Below are positions 1 through 9,272 of a DNA stretch of 22,865 nucleotides, piece by piece. The notes under the pieces are model-generated. The model saw nothing but the letters and a program-made list of their open reading frames with translations. It was not told the origin of the DNA and searched no databases. How positions within the stretch are numbered: the stretch's first letter is position 1; every line of letters begins with the position of its first letter. Both the position numbers and the translations under genes were made by a program. The DNA comes from Acetobacter sp. CAG:977 (GTDB lineage: Bacteria; Pseudomonadota; Alphaproteobacteria; CAAGCB01; CAG-977), in contig HF994913.1 in the NCBI GenBank assembly GCA_000434295.1, forward strand, positions 8,416-31,280, written 5' to 3'.

Positions 1-23
1 TGCAATGTTGCGGGCTTAGCCAT
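1..23 (-). CDS. rpmG: Probable 50S ribosomal protein L33, 5' end only
   Basis: Only the first seven codons lie in the window. Read on the minus strand from the ATG at 23-21 they give MAKPATL, followed by two bases of the next codon. Alphaproteobacterial L33 proteins commonly begin MAKPTT or MAKPAT, and rpmG is known to follow topA and rnr at this position in alphaproteobacteria, which is the main reason for the call. The start lies 47 nt downstream of the stop of the S41 protease gene and in the same direction, so it is probably the last gene, or a later gene, of the same operon. The ribosome binding site in front is weak. Seven residues cannot prove the identity. Confidence 0.5.
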
Positions 24-70
24 AGTCAATCATCCCATCAAGTGTAAAAAACGATAGCCTTCAAAATACC

Positions 71-1594
71 TTATTTTGTATAGCTGTCAAGGGAAAAATA
101 AGTCAAAGCGCCTTCATATTTTTTAGGATTAAGGATAAGCCGTTTGGCAATTTCGTCATCCAAAGGATTGTTTGCGCGGCTCTGCGGCGGGCAGGATTTT
201 CGGATCAGGTTTTGAGTTTTTTTATTTCCCGTCCGACGTTGTTTTAACGATGTGACGGGAGCAGGAACATCATCAATGTCGGACATGTTTTTGCCCGAAG
301 TGCAAATATTTGGCACCAATCCGTAAATATCGGGGCTGTAATTTGAAGGCAGGTAATACCGCGTCCACGTCAGATACATTTCCCCCGCTTCGGGGATGCT
401 TTCGACGCTTTGGATGACGCCTTTGCCGTAAGAGGTTGTTCCGACGATGACGGCGTGTCTGTAATCTTGCAGAGCTCCTGCGAAAAATTCGGCGCTGGAA
501 GCGGTTTTCCCGTCAATTAAAATGACAGCGGGATAAACGGGGCGTCCGTATTTTTCTGTCGTCGTATATTTTTGGTCGGCGTCTTTGTGGCGCCCCTTGG
601 TTTTTATCAACGGCAACCCTTCGGGCAGAAACAAATCGGCGGACAGGACGGCTTCTTTAAGCAATCCGCCCGTGTTTCCGCGCAAATCGATAATCAATCC
701 TTTCAGATTTTCATTTTCGTGCAGGCTTAAAGTTTTTTGCAAAGCCTTAAGCGTTTTGGGCGTAAAAGCGCTTATTTTTATTGTCAGGATTTTGTCGTCT
801 TCATCCAGAAAATAAGATACGGGAGACGATTTGACGGGTTTTCTGATCAAATCGATTTGCTTCATTTTTCCGTCTTTGCGGATTGTCAGGTATAAATCGC
901 TTTCGGCTTCTCCGCGCAAAACGTTCAACGTTTGTATACGGGACAGATCCGTAATGGGCGTATCGTTGATTTTTGCGATTCTGTCGCCGATTTCCAACAC
1001 GGAATCGGCGGCGGGGCTGTCGGGAAGGATATCCGTGATTTCAAGGAATTTTCCCACGCGTCTGTACCTGATTCCGATCGAAGCGGGATTTTTAAGGTTT
1101 TCCAAAGCTTCGGAAGGCGGTTCATAGTGCGAATAAGGATCTAATGAAGACAACGCGGCGTTAAAGAAAATATTGTAAAAGTCCTGAGGATCGCTTTTTT
1201 GGGCTTTTTTGGAAAAAGGTCTGGCTTCGACCAAAGCGGCTAAGACCAGGCGCGCCCAATTTTCCGCATCATTGTCGTTAGGAGCGCTGAAGCTTTTTAA
1301 AATTCTTCCGTCGGCTAAAATCAAAACGCGGGAACCGTCTTTTAAAACGACGATTTTCTGATCAATGGTCGACAGACTTTTAACGCTTTCAAACGCAAGC
1401 TCGCTCGGCGTAACGGGCGTTAAGGATTTTTCGACGATCAGGTTGAAACCGTTCGTCAACGTTTCGTGCATCTTGGCAACGGGCAGCCTGACATCGGCAT
1501 TATCCAATACGGCATTCCACCATACAGGGGCATCCTTTGCAAAAGCGGAAGATGCCAAAACGGCAAACAAAGGGGCAAGGAAGAATAAGCGCAT
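71..1594 (-). CDS. Exported S41 family (C-terminal processing) serine protease with PDZ domain
   Basis: This 507-aa protein is a periplasmic or membrane-attached protease of the CtpA/Tsp family, which cleaves substrates near their C-termini. The first 19 residues form a signal peptide (short basic start, hydrophobic core, ASSAFA before the likely cleavage site). A PDZ domain spans roughly residues 170-252 and the S41 catalytic domain roughly 265-430. Aligned with E. coli Tsp (Ser430, Asp441, Lys455), the catalytic residues are Ser366, Asp377 and Lys391, with exactly the same spacing, so it should be active. The tail after residue 430 is basic, polar and unrecognised. Its ATG shares one base with the rnr stop (TAATG), which suggests translational coupling. 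The family is certain; which alphaproteobacterial Ctp paralogue this is, and its substrate, cannot be told from sequence. Confidence 0.93.
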   Translation of the reverse strand: MRLFFLAPLFAVLASSAFAKDAPVWWNAVLDNADVRLPVAKMHETLTNGFNLIVEKSLTPVTPSELAFESVKSLSTIDQKIVVLKDGSRVLILADGRILKSFSAPNDNDAENWARLVLAALVEARPFSKKAQKSDPQDFYNIFFNAALSSLDPYSHYEPPSEALENLKNPASIGIRYRRVGKFLEITDILPDSPAADSVLEIGDRIAKINDTPITDLSRIQTLNVLRGEAESDLYLTIRKDGKMKQIDLIRKPVKSSPVSYFLDEDDKILTIKISAFTPKTLKALQKTLSLHENENLKGLIIDLRGNTGGLLKEAVLSADLFLPEGLPLIKTKGRHKDADQKYTTTEKYGRPVYPAVILIDGKTASSAEFFAGALQDYRHAVIVGTTSYGKGVIQSVESIPEAGEMYLTWTRYYLPSNYSPDIYGLVPNICTSGKNMSDIDDVPAPVTSLKQRRTGNKKTQNLIRKSCPPQSRANNPLDDEIAKRLILNPKKYEGALTYFSLDSYTK

Positions 1595-3852
1595 TATTTT
1601 CTCTTTTTATGTTTGCCTTTAAAGTTTTTCGGGGCGCCCTTGTGCTTTTTTTGGTTTTTGTATTTTTTTACGTTTTGTTTCGGGGGCTTTTTGATGCCGG
1701 CGTCCAACAAATGGAACAACAAACCGCCGGTTACGGGTTGAGCTTCGGCCAAAATAACGTCAACGCGTTCGCCCAGCTCATACGTTTTTCCCGTCGAAGA
1801 ACCGAATAAACGATGTTTGTCTTCTTCATAGACATAATAGTCTCCGGGCAAAGTGCTGACGGGCACCAAACCTTCCGCACGGACATCGTCAATGACGACG
1901 AACAATCCGAATCGGGATACTCCGTTGACGGTGGCTTTGAATCTTTCTCCGATACGGTCGGCAAGATAGGCGGACAGGTAGCGTTCTTCGGCATCCCTTT
2001 CGGCGGCATCGGCGCGGCGTTCGGTCGCTGAGACATGTTCGCCCAAATCTTCGAAATCGTCGTTTAAGCTGCCGTCTTCGTCGCTTAACCCACCTTCGCC
2101 GAGTTTCAAAGCGCGGATTATTCCGCGGTGAACGACCAAATCGGCATAACGTCGGATGGGCGAAGTAAAATGAGCATACTTTTGCAACGCCAAACCGAAA
2201 TGCCCGACGTTTTCGGGGCTGTATCTCGCCTGACTTTGCGTCCTTAAGACCAATTCGTTGATCATAAAGTTTTTGGGCGTTCCTTCGGCCTGTTCAAGGA
2301 TTTTATTGAAATCCGCGGTTTCGGGTTTTGCCCGTTTGACGGTTTTAAATCCGAGCGTTTCCAAAAAAGTTTGCAAAGCGGCGACTTTTTCGGCGCTCGG
2401 CGCTTCATGAATGCGGAACAGGGCAGGGACGTTTTTTTCTTCCAGCGTTTCTGCGGCGGCGACGTTTGCGGCAATCATAAATTCTTCAACGGCGCGGTGG
2501 CTTTCCAAACGTTCACGGACGGATATTTTTGAAACACTTCCTTTGTCGTTCAGCTCTATTTCGCGTTCGGGAGCGTCGATTTCCAAAGCCCCCCGCTTTT
2601 CCCGCGCTTTTGCCAAAGCAAGATAAGCGCCGTAAAAATCCGTCAAATGACGTTTTAACGCTTCATTCATTTCGGGCATTTTGCCGTCAAAAACGTCTTG
2701 TACTTCGTGATAATTCAGTCGGGCGGCAGAGCGCATTAACGCACGCATGAATTTGTGTTTTAAGATTTTTCCGTTTTTATTGATTTTGATGCGGACAGCC
2801 AGACAGGCGCGGTCTTCGCCGGGTTTTAAAGAACACAAATCTCCCGACAGCTCTTCGGGCAACATGGGCACGACGCGATCGGGGAAATAGACCGAGTTCC
2901 CGCGTTCTCTGGCGCATTTATCCAAAGCGTCGAAAGGTCGCACGAACCAAGCAACGTCGGCAATGGCGACCAATAATTTCCAACCGCCTTCGTTTTTCGG
3001 ATCGTCGTCCGGTTCGGCAAAGACGGCATCGTCAAAGTCGCGGGCGTCTTCTCCGTCAATGGTAACCAACGGGACATCGCGCAAATCCGTTCTGTTGGCG
3101 ATAGAGGGCATTTTTGCTTTTGCCGCCTGTTTTAACGCGGCGTCCGTAAAGGCGGTCGGGATGCCATGCAGATGCAAAGCGATCAGGCTGGCGGATTTCG
3201 GATCTTTGACGTTTCCGAGGACTTCGATAATTTTTGCTTTTTTTGATTTTGAAAATCCCGAAGCCGTTTCGGCAAGAACCAGGTCGCCGTTTTTGGCATT
3301 TTTGCTTTGTGCGGCATCAACGTAATATTCCAGATGCAACCGTCTGTCGGCAGACAGGATGCGTCCGCCTTTTCCGCTCGTAGTATCAAAAATTCCCACG
3401 ATTTTATTGGGTTCTGCGGTTATCTTTCGCACGACGGCGCCGTAAAACAGGCGTTTTCCCGCGGCGGAAAGCTTTAAAAGGACTTTGTCTCCTTCTTTCG
3501 GAGGGGGACGGAGCTTTCCCAAATCCGTAATTAAAATTTGCGGGCTCGGGGCATCGCCGCTTTGATTTATCGGTCTTGCAACCAATTCTCCGTCAGAATC
3601 GGTTCCCGTGATTTCACAAGGGCACAGTTCGGGCAATCCGTCGGCGGCAATGATTTTTTTGCCGCGCAGTCCCGATTTTTCGATTTGCCCCGAACGTTTC
3701 ATTTCCGACAGCATTTCTTTAAGCTTGATGCGGTCGTCGCCCCTGATGTTAAACGCTCTGGCAATTTCTTTTTTGCCGACTTTTCCCGGATTTTCGTTCA
3801 AAAAGGAAACGATGTCTTCCATTGTCGGCAAAGGGGCTTTTTTCTTTGTCAT
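1594..3852 (-). CDS. rnr: Ribonuclease R
   Basis: This 752-aa protein is a processive 3'-to-5' exoribonuclease that degrades structured RNA, including damaged rRNA and mRNA fragments. The order is typical: an N-terminal winged-helix region (about residues 10-65), cold-shock-like OB domains, the RNB catalytic domain, an S1 domain near 640-720 and a strongly Lys-rich tail. The active-site motif has acidic residues at D266, D272, D274 and D275, matching D272, D278, D280 and D281 of E. coli RNase R in spacing. The winged helix and basic tail favour RNase R over RNase II. Its ATG overlaps the topA stop by four bases (ATGA), and its stop overlaps the start of the S41 protease gene. Length is slightly below the E. 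coli enzyme but normal for the family. Confidence 0.96.
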   Translation of the reverse strand: MTKKKAPLPTMEDIVSFLNENPGKVGKKEIARAFNIRGDDRIKLKEMLSEMKRSGQIEKSGLRGKKIIAADGLPELCPCEITGTDSDGELVARPINQSGDAPSPQILITDLGKLRPPPKEGDKVLLKLSAAGKRLFYGAVVRKITAEPNKIVGIFDTTSGKGGRILSADRRLHLEYYVDAAQSKNAKNGDLVLAETASGFSKSKKAKIIEVLGNVKDPKSASLIALHLHGIPTAFTDAALKQAAKAKMPSIANRTDLRDVPLVTIDGEDARDFDDAVFAEPDDDPKNEGGWKLLVAIADVAWFVRPFDALDKCARERGNSVYFPDRVVPMLPEELSGDLCSLKPGEDRACLAVRIKINKNGKILKHKFMRALMRSAARLNYHEVQDVFDGKMPEMNEALKRHLTDFYGAYLALAKAREKRGALEIDAPEREIELNDKGSVSKISVRERLESHRAVEEFMIAANVAAAETLEEKNVPALFRIHEAPSAEKVAALQTFLETLGFKTVKRAKPETADFNKILEQAEGTPKNFMINELVLRTQSQARYSPENVGHFGLALQKYAHFTSPIRRYADLVVHRGIIRALKLGEGGLSDEDGSLNDDFEDLGEHVSATERRADAAERDAEERYLSAYLADRIGERFKATVNGVSRFGLFVVIDDVRAEGLVPVSTLPGDYYVYEEDKHRLFGSSTGKTYELGERVDVILAEAQPVTGGLLFHLLDAGIKKPPKQNVKKYKNQKKHKGAPKNFKGKHKKRK

Positions 3853-6482
3853 TCGGATTTTGCCTTTTTAGCTTTTTTTGCGGCGGGCTTTTTGGCGGCT
3901 GTTTTCTTTGCCGTCTTTTTCACCGTTCCGCTTTTATCGGCTTTTTCTGTTTTTTCAGCCTTTGCCGCCAATAAGTCAAGAGCTTCCTGCAATGTCGGGT
4001 CTCTGTTTTCGTCGCGCAGTTTTTTGGGCAAAGACGCCATGAGCGACCCGTGTTTGACGTAAGGCCCGAACCGACCGACGTTTAAGGTAACGGGCTTTCC
4101 GTCAACGGGATGAGCTCCCAGCTCTTTTGCGGGCGTTTTCGGTTTGGCGTTGGCTAACAATTCTAAAGCGCGAGGCAATCCGATTGTCAAAACGTCGTCG
4201 TCCGCGCTTAAGGATTTAAAGGTTGAGCCCGTTTTGACGTAAGGACCGAAGCGACCGATTCCGACACTGATTTCAGCCCCCGTTTCCGGATTTGTTCCCA
4301 ACAGGCGCGGCAAAGCCAATAATCCCAGAGCCTGTTCAAGCGTTAATGCGTCGGCATTCATCGAACGGGGCAAAGAAACGCGTTTTGCGGCGATTTTTTG
4401 AGATTTTTCCGTTTTTTTGCCTTTTCCCGTCTTTTGTTTTTCGACGTCTTTTCCCAGCTGGACATAAGGTCCGTAAGGTCCGTTGCGCAAATAAACGGTT
4501 TCGTTTGTTTTCGGATCCGTTCCGAGCTCTTTGGGTTCGTTATCGGCTTCTTTTGTGCCGTCGTCCGTAACGTCGGTTCCGAACGGGCGGGTATAGCGGC
4601 ATTCCGGATAGTTTGAACATCCGATAAAGGCGCCGAATTTTCCGATTTTCAAGCTTAAGCGCCCGCCTTTTGTCGCGCCGCATTCAGGACAAATTCTGTC
4701 CTTTTCCGTCGGGAACAAATGTTCGGACAAAGCGTCTTCCAAAGTATTCAGCACGTCCGTAATGGACAGAGGTTCGACTTCTTTCAACGTTGCGCTGAAG
4801 CTGTCCCAAAAAGCGTGCAACAGCTCTTTCCAGTTTAATTTCCCGGCGGAAATGTCATCCAAGGAATTTTCCAAATCGGCGGTAAAATCATACTGGACGT
4901 ATTTGTTAAAGAAGTTTTCCATAAACGCGGTAACGATCCGCCCGCGGTCTTCGGGGACAAAACGGCGTTTATCAAGACGGACGTATTTCCTGTCTTGCAA
5001 CACCGACAGAATGGACGCATACGTTGAGGGGCGTCCGATGCCCAATTCTTCCAGCTTTTTGACCAGACTTGCTTCGGTATATCTGGGCGGGGGCTGGGTA
5101 AAGTGCTGTTCGGGGCGGACGGCTTTTTGTTCCAACGGTTCGCCGCTTTTCATGGGAGGAAGCAAGGTGTTGCCTTCTTCGTCACCGTCGTCCAGATCTT
5201 CGCGATAGACCTTTAAGAACCCGTCAAACGTGACGGTTTGTCCCGTTGCGCGCATGACGATTTTATTGTCGCGAGACGGACAATCGACGGCGACTTTATC
5301 GATTTCGGCGTTCTGCATTTGGCTGGCCAGAGCGCGCTTCCAAACCAATTCATACAGCCGCATCTGGTCTTTGTTCAGGTAAGCGGCAAGAGAAGCGGGA
5401 CGGCGGGACAGGTTTGTCGGGCGGATGGCTTCATGAGCTTCCTGAGCGTTCTTGACGTTGTTTTTATAATGTCTGGGGTGGTCGGGCAGGTAAGCAGTTC
5501 CGAAATCTTGAGCGATGACGCGGCGGGCTTCAGCGACGGCTTCTTCGGCCATTTGGATGCCGTCGGTACGCATGTAAGTAATCAGACCGACGGTTTCACC
5601 GCCGATATCGACGCCTTCATAAAGCTGTTGAGCCAGTTGCATGGTTTTTTTTGCCGAAAAGAACAGCTTTCTGGCGGCTTCCTGTTGCAGTGTGGACGTC
5701 GTGAAAGCAGGGGCGGGGGAACGTTTGATTTTTTTGCGTTCGATTTCTCCGACGTCAAAAGAGGCGGAAAGGATTTTCTGAGCGGCAAGCGACGCGGCGC
5801 GTTCGTCGGGCAAAGAGAATTTAGACGTTTTTTTGCCGTCCAGAACGGACAGATGAGCCGTAAAGAATTCGGCGTTTTTGGTTAAAAAGTCCGCATCGAT
5901 GGTCCAGTATTCCTGAGCCTTAAAAGCTTCGATTTCATTTTCGCGTTCGCAGACCAGCCTTAACGCGACGGATTGGACGCGACCGGCGGAACGGCTGCCC
6001 GGCAGCTTTCGCCACAGCACCGGCGAAATCGAAAATCCCACCAAATAATCCAAAGCCCGCCTTGCCAGATAAGCGTCAACCAAAGGAATGTCGATGTCTC
6101 TGGGATTTTTGATGGCGTTCGTAACGGCTGTTTTCGTAATTTCGTTAAAGACGACGCGCTTTAACTTTTTTCCTTTGAGCTTTCCGCGTTTTTGCAATTC
6201 CTGAGCAATGTGCCAAGCAATGGCTTCTCCCTCTCTGTCAGGGTCGGTTGCCAGATAAACGGTGTCAGCCTTTGCGACCAACGCGGCGATATCCCTGATA
6301 TGCTTTTCGTCGCGGGCGTCAATGGCCCAGTCCATGGCAAAATCTTCGTCGGGGCGCACGGAACCGTCTTTGGCGGGCAAATCGCGAATATGTCCGAAGC
6401 TGGCAATCACGGAATAACCGTTTCCCAGATATTTGTTGATTGTTTTTGCTTTTGCCGGAGATTCTACAATGACGACGTCCAT
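3849..6482 (-). CDS. topA: DNA topoisomerase I (type IA)
   Basis: This 877-aa enzyme relaxes negative supercoils by cutting one strand through a 5'-phosphotyrosine. The Toprim domain starts at the N-terminus (VIVESPAKAKTI, with the metal-site Glu at residue 7), and the active tyrosine is Y303 in the GLITYMRTDG motif. A four-Cys zinc ribbon follows at about residues 598-634. After it come three degenerate repeats of the type GRFGPYV, typical of the C-terminal domain outside the enterobacteria, and the protein ends in an Ala/Lys-rich tail expected to bind DNA. The start lies 16 nt after the dprA stop, and the stop overlaps the rnr start by four bases, so it sits inside the operon. Confidence 0.97.
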   Translation of the reverse strand: MDVVIVESPAKAKTINKYLGNGYSVIASFGHIRDLPAKDGSVRPDEDFAMDWAIDARDEKHIRDIAALVAKADTVYLATDPDREGEAIAWHIAQELQKRGKLKGKKLKRVVFNEITKTAVTNAIKNPRDIDIPLVDAYLARRALDYLVGFSISPVLWRKLPGSRSAGRVQSVALRLVCERENEIEAFKAQEYWTIDADFLTKNAEFFTAHLSVLDGKKTSKFSLPDERAASLAAQKILSASFDVGEIERKKIKRSPAPAFTTSTLQQEAARKLFFSAKKTMQLAQQLYEGVDIGGETVGLITYMRTDGIQMAEEAVAEARRVIAQDFGTAYLPDHPRHYKNNVKNAQEAHEAIRPTNLSRRPASLAAYLNKDQMRLYELVWKRALASQMQNAEIDKVAVDCPSRDNKIVMRATGQTVTFDGFLKVYREDLDDGDEEGNTLLPPMKSGEPLEQKAVRPEQHFTQPPPRYTEASLVKKLEELGIGRPSTYASILSVLQDRKYVRLDKRRFVPEDRGRIVTAFMENFFNKYVQYDFTADLENSLDDISAGKLNWKELLHAFWDSFSATLKEVEPLSITDVLNTLEDALSEHLFPTEKDRICPECGATKGGRLSLKIGKFGAFIGCSNYPECRYTRPFGTDVTDDGTKEADNEPKELGTDPKTNETVYLRNGPYGPYVQLGKDVEKQKTGKGKKTEKSQKIAAKRVSLPRSMNADALTLEQALGLLALPRLLGTNPETGAEISVGIGRFGPYVKTGSTFKSLSADDDVLTIGLPRALELLANAKPKTPAKELGAHPVDGKPVTLNVGRFGPYVKHGSLMASLPKKLRDENRDPTLQEALDLLAAKAEKTEKADKSGTVKKTAKKTAAKKPAAKKAKKAKSE

Positions 6483-6498
6483 GGTGTCCGCTTTCTTT

Positions 6499-7632
6499 TT
6501 AGCCGTTAAAGTCCGATATCCGAATAACGCGGTTGCCCGGCAAACGTTCGATTCTGCCGGCTAATTCCAGCTCTGCCAGCAGGACTGAAACCGTTGAACA
6601 GGGCAATCCCGTTTCTCTGATCAATGTATTTATTTCTATAGGAGTTGCCCCCAAATTATCAAGGATTTTTGTGGCGTCCGTTTCTTCGGCGTTGCATTCG
6701 GGGGCAGGTTTCGCTTTAAAAACGTCAACCGGAGCCGTCGTCGTTTCTTTCAGAGGCAGCTGAGGAGCGCTGTTTAAAATATCCAAAACGTCCCGAGCCG
6801 TTTCAACCAGCGGAGCGCCGTTTTTTATCAAATAGTTGACGCCTTGCGCCCTCGGGTCGGTGGGGGTCGCGGGAACTGCGAAAACATCGCGCCCCTGTTC
6901 CAACGCTTTGTTCGCGGTAATCAAAGACCCTGAACGCATCGCCGCCTCTATGACGGTCAACCCTTTGCTCAGTCCCGAAATGATTCGGTTCCTTCTGGGG
7001 AAATTGGCGGGTTGGGGCTTTGTATCAAAAGGATACTCTGAAACCAGCACGCCTTTTTCTCTGATTTGCCCGTACAATTTTGCATTTTGGGTCGGATAGG
7101 CGATATTGATTCCCGTTCCCAGCACCGCGATCGTGGACGCTTTGTCCGTTGCGGCGTACAAAGCACCTTCATGCGCGGCGGCATCAATGCCGGCAGCCAT
7201 TCCCGAAACGACGCAAAATCCGGCTTTTACGAAATCCGCCGCCATATGTCTGGCAATGTTTTTCCCGTTGACCGTCGCGTTTCTGGTGCCGACAATCGCA
7301 ATGCAGGAAGCATCGAGAAACGCCGTGTTTCCCAATACGGACAATACGGGCGGAGCATCCGGAATTTCGGCAAGCGTTTTCGGATAATCCCTGTCTCCCG
7401 CAAAAATCATTTTTCCGCCGATTTTTTGCAGATTTTCGATTTCTTTTTCGGCAGTTGCCGCGGAACAAACGTTTAAAGGGCGTTTCCGTCCGCCCTTGAA
7501 TGCCAGCTCGGGCAATCGCTCAAGGGCTTCTTGCGCCGAAGAAAAATGCTCTGTCAACGCCCGAAAAGCCACAGGTCCTACGTTTTCGGAACGTATCAGA
7601 CGCAGCTTTGCGATTTGTTCGGAGTCGGGCAA
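6499..7632 (-). CDS. dprA: DNA-processing protein A (DprA/Smf)
   Basis: This 377-aa protein belongs to the family that binds incoming single-stranded DNA and loads RecA during natural transformation. An N-terminal helical (SAM-like) region is followed by the Rossmann-fold domain, with the conserved GTRNAT nucleotide-site motif, the GMAAGIDAAAH motif and the VPATPTDPRAQGVN segment. A C-terminal winged-helix domain of the DprA type covers about residues 310-377. The start is TTG (7632-7630), four bases after the plsY stop; no ATG lies close enough to replace it, and the N-terminus reached from TTG matches the family's length. This implies expression coupled to plsY. DprA is widespread in bacteria not known to be competent, so its presence alone does not show that this organism takes up DNA. 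Confidence 0.95.
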   Translation of the reverse strand: MPDSEQIAKLRLIRSENVGPVAFRALTEHFSSAQEALERLPELAFKGGRKRPLNVCSAATAEKEIENLQKIGGKMIFAGDRDYPKTLAEIPDAPPVLSVLGNTAFLDASCIAIVGTRNATVNGKNIARHMAADFVKAGFCVVSGMAAGIDAAAHEGALYAATDKASTIAVLGTGINIAYPTQNAKLYGQIREKGVLVSEYPFDTKPQPANFPRRNRIISGLSKGLTVIEAAMRSGSLITANKALEQGRDVFAVPATPTDPRAQGVNYLIKNGAPLVETARDVLDILNSAPQLPLKETTTAPVDVFKAKPAPECNAEETDATKILDNLGATPIEINTLIRETGLPCSTVSVLLAELELAGRIERLPGNRVIRISDFNG

Positions 7633-7636
7633 AGGA

Positions 7637-8257
7637 TTATTCCGCTTTCTTTTTCAGTTTGATTTTGCTTTCTTCGCCTTTGAACAAACGGGCGATATTG
7701 GTTCTGTGACGGATGACGGACAACAACGCCAGTCCCGCGTAGAAATAAACGTATTCGGGCGTTGCGAAAAAGTACGCGTAAACAGGCGCCAAAATCAAAG
7801 CCGTCAATGCCGACAAAGACGAATATCTGAACAACAACGCCATGACCAGCCACGTCAGACAGGCGGCCAATCCGACCTGCCAGCATGTAGCCAGCATCAT
7901 GCCCAACGTTGCGGCGACGCCTTTCCCGCCTTTAAATTTCAGCCAAACGGGGAAATTATGCCCGATGACGCCCATTGTTCCCGCCAACAGGGATGCGGTA
8001 TCCGAAATGCCTTCTTCGGGGACGCAATAATAAGCGATTCCCGCAGCCAAAGCGGCTTTTCCCGAATCGCACAGCAACGTTAGCAAAGCCAAATCTTTGC
8101 GTCCCGTTCTCAGTACGTTTGTCGCTCCGATGTTTCCCGAACCGATTTTTCTGATATCGCCCAGCCCTGCCATACGGGTGAAAACGATTCCGAACGGGAT
8201 GGATCCCAAAAGGTATCCCAAGACGGCGGAAAGAATAAGCAGTGTATCGTCGCTCAT
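7637..8257 (-). CDS. plsY: Glycerol-3-phosphate acyltransferase PlsY
   Basis: This 206-aa integral membrane enzyme transfers an acyl group from acyl-phosphate to glycerol-3-phosphate, the first step of phospholipid synthesis, and works with PlsX, which is not in this window. The three conserved cytoplasmic motifs are visible: GSIPFG near residue 17, the GSGNIGATNVLRTG block near residue 39, and the GHNFPVWLKFKGGKGVAAT block near residue 95. Several hydrophobic segments separate them, as in the known seven-helix fold. The tail is short and basic. An AGGA ribosome-binding sequence precedes the ATG. The gene lies 25 nt after dusA and 4 nt before dprA. Confidence 0.96.
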   Translation of the reverse strand: MSDDTLLILSAVLGYLLGSIPFGIVFTRMAGLGDIRKIGSGNIGATNVLRTGRKDLALLTLLCDSGKAALAAGIAYYCVPEEGISDTASLLAGTMGVIGHNFPVWLKFKGGKGVAATLGMMLATCWQVGLAACLTWLVMALLFRYSSLSALTALILAPVYAYFFATPEYVYFYAGLALLSVIRHRTNIARLFKGEESKIKLKKKAE

Positions 8258-8282
8258 TTTTTAAATCCTGTGTTGCAAAGAA

Positions 8283-9272
8283 TTAAGACGAAGATATAAC
8301 GTTCTTTAAGGCCAGCGCAACAGTTTTAAAGTCGGCATTCGGCAAAACGGCGTTTTGCGTCAATTCTCTGCGCCATCTTGCCGCACCGGGGCATCCTCTG
8401 AACAACCCGAGCATGTGGCGTGTTATGTCGGGCAGACGAACGCCTTCGTTGATTTGTCGCGTGATGTAATTTTCCATGGACAAGACGATGTCCCAAGGCT
8501 TTTTTTCATCGCAGACGTCTTCGAAAATTTCTTTATCGGCGCGTGCAAACATCATCGGAGTCGCGTAAGCCGCGCGTCCGATCATGACGCCGTCAACGTA
8601 TTTCAGATGCTCTTTTGCTTCGTTCAGCGAAGCGACGTTTCCGTTTATCGAAATGCGCAAAGTCGGGAAATCCTGTTTCAAACGGTACACCAAATCGTAA
8701 CGCAAAGGGAGACGTTCGCGGTTTTGTTTCGGGGTAAAGCCGTCCAATTTTGCTTTTCTGGCATGGATGATAAAGTTTTTACATCCTGCTTTTTCAGCTT
8801 TTTCGACGAAATCGGTCAGATTATCATAGCCGTCGGAATCCGAAGTTTCTTCCGCCAACGCGATTCTGGACTTGACGCTGACGGGCAGATTTGAGCTTTC
8901 GATCATGGCGGACAGACATTCGGCGATCAATTCGGGGCTTTTGCGCAAAGCGGCGCCGAAGCATCCTGCCGCGACGCGTTCCGAAGGGCATCCGGCATTC
9001 AGGTTGATGCCGTCAAACCCCAAAGGTGCAGCAATTTTACAGGCTTTTGCCAATAAATCGGGATCCGAACCGCCCAGCTGTAAAATCAGCGGTTTTTCTT
9101 CGGGGCTGAACGCCAACAACCGCCGAGCATCCCCGAAGACGACGGCTTGCGCCGTCACCATTTCGGTATAAAGCAAAGTTCTGCGCGTTATTTGGCGCAT
9201 CATGAAACGGAAATGCCGATCCGTCCAATCCATCATCGGTGCGACGGAAAGGCGGTCGGAAACGAAAGTCAT
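8283..9272 (-). CDS. dusA: tRNA-dihydrouridine synthase A
   Basis: This 329-aa flavoenzyme reduces specific uridines of the tRNA D-loop to dihydrouridine. It has a TIM-barrel FMN domain with the Dus N-terminal signature APMMDWTDRH at residues 11-20. The catalytic cysteine is C95 in the NAGCPSERV motif, and the IHARKAKLDG segment with the following NRERLPLRY is characteristic of the DusA branch rather than DusB or DusC. The GNV and GRAAY motifs for FMN phosphate binding follow. Its start codon overlaps the stop of the upstream nucleoside hydrolase gene by four bases (ATGA). Confidence 0.95.
   Translation of the reverse strand: MTFVSDRLSVAPMMDWTDRHFRFMMRQITRRTLLYTEMVTAQAVVFGDARRLLAFSPEEKPLILQLGGSDPDLLAKACKIAAPLGFDGINLNAGCPSERVAAGCFGAALRKSPELIAECLSAMIESSNLPVSVKSRIALAEETSDSDGYDNLTDFVEKAEKAGCKNFIIHARKAKLDGFTPKQNRERLPLRYDLVYRLKQDFPTLRISINGNVASLNEAKEHLKYVDGVMIGRAAYATPMMFARADKEIFEDVCDEKKPWDIVLSMENYITRQINEGVRLPDITRHMLGLFRGCPGAARWRRELTQNAVLPNADFKTVALALKNVISSS

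Noticed and set aside
62..78. Hairpin CAAAATA/TATTTTG over the stop codon of the S41 protease gene
   Set aside because: The stem is AT-rich with a three-base loop and no adjacent T-run on the minus strand, so I do not call it a terminator. It may be chance.
5238..5885. A 215-codon plus-strand frame opposite topA
   Set aside because: It lies inside the clear topoisomerase I gene and shows no family motif; it is a shadow frame.
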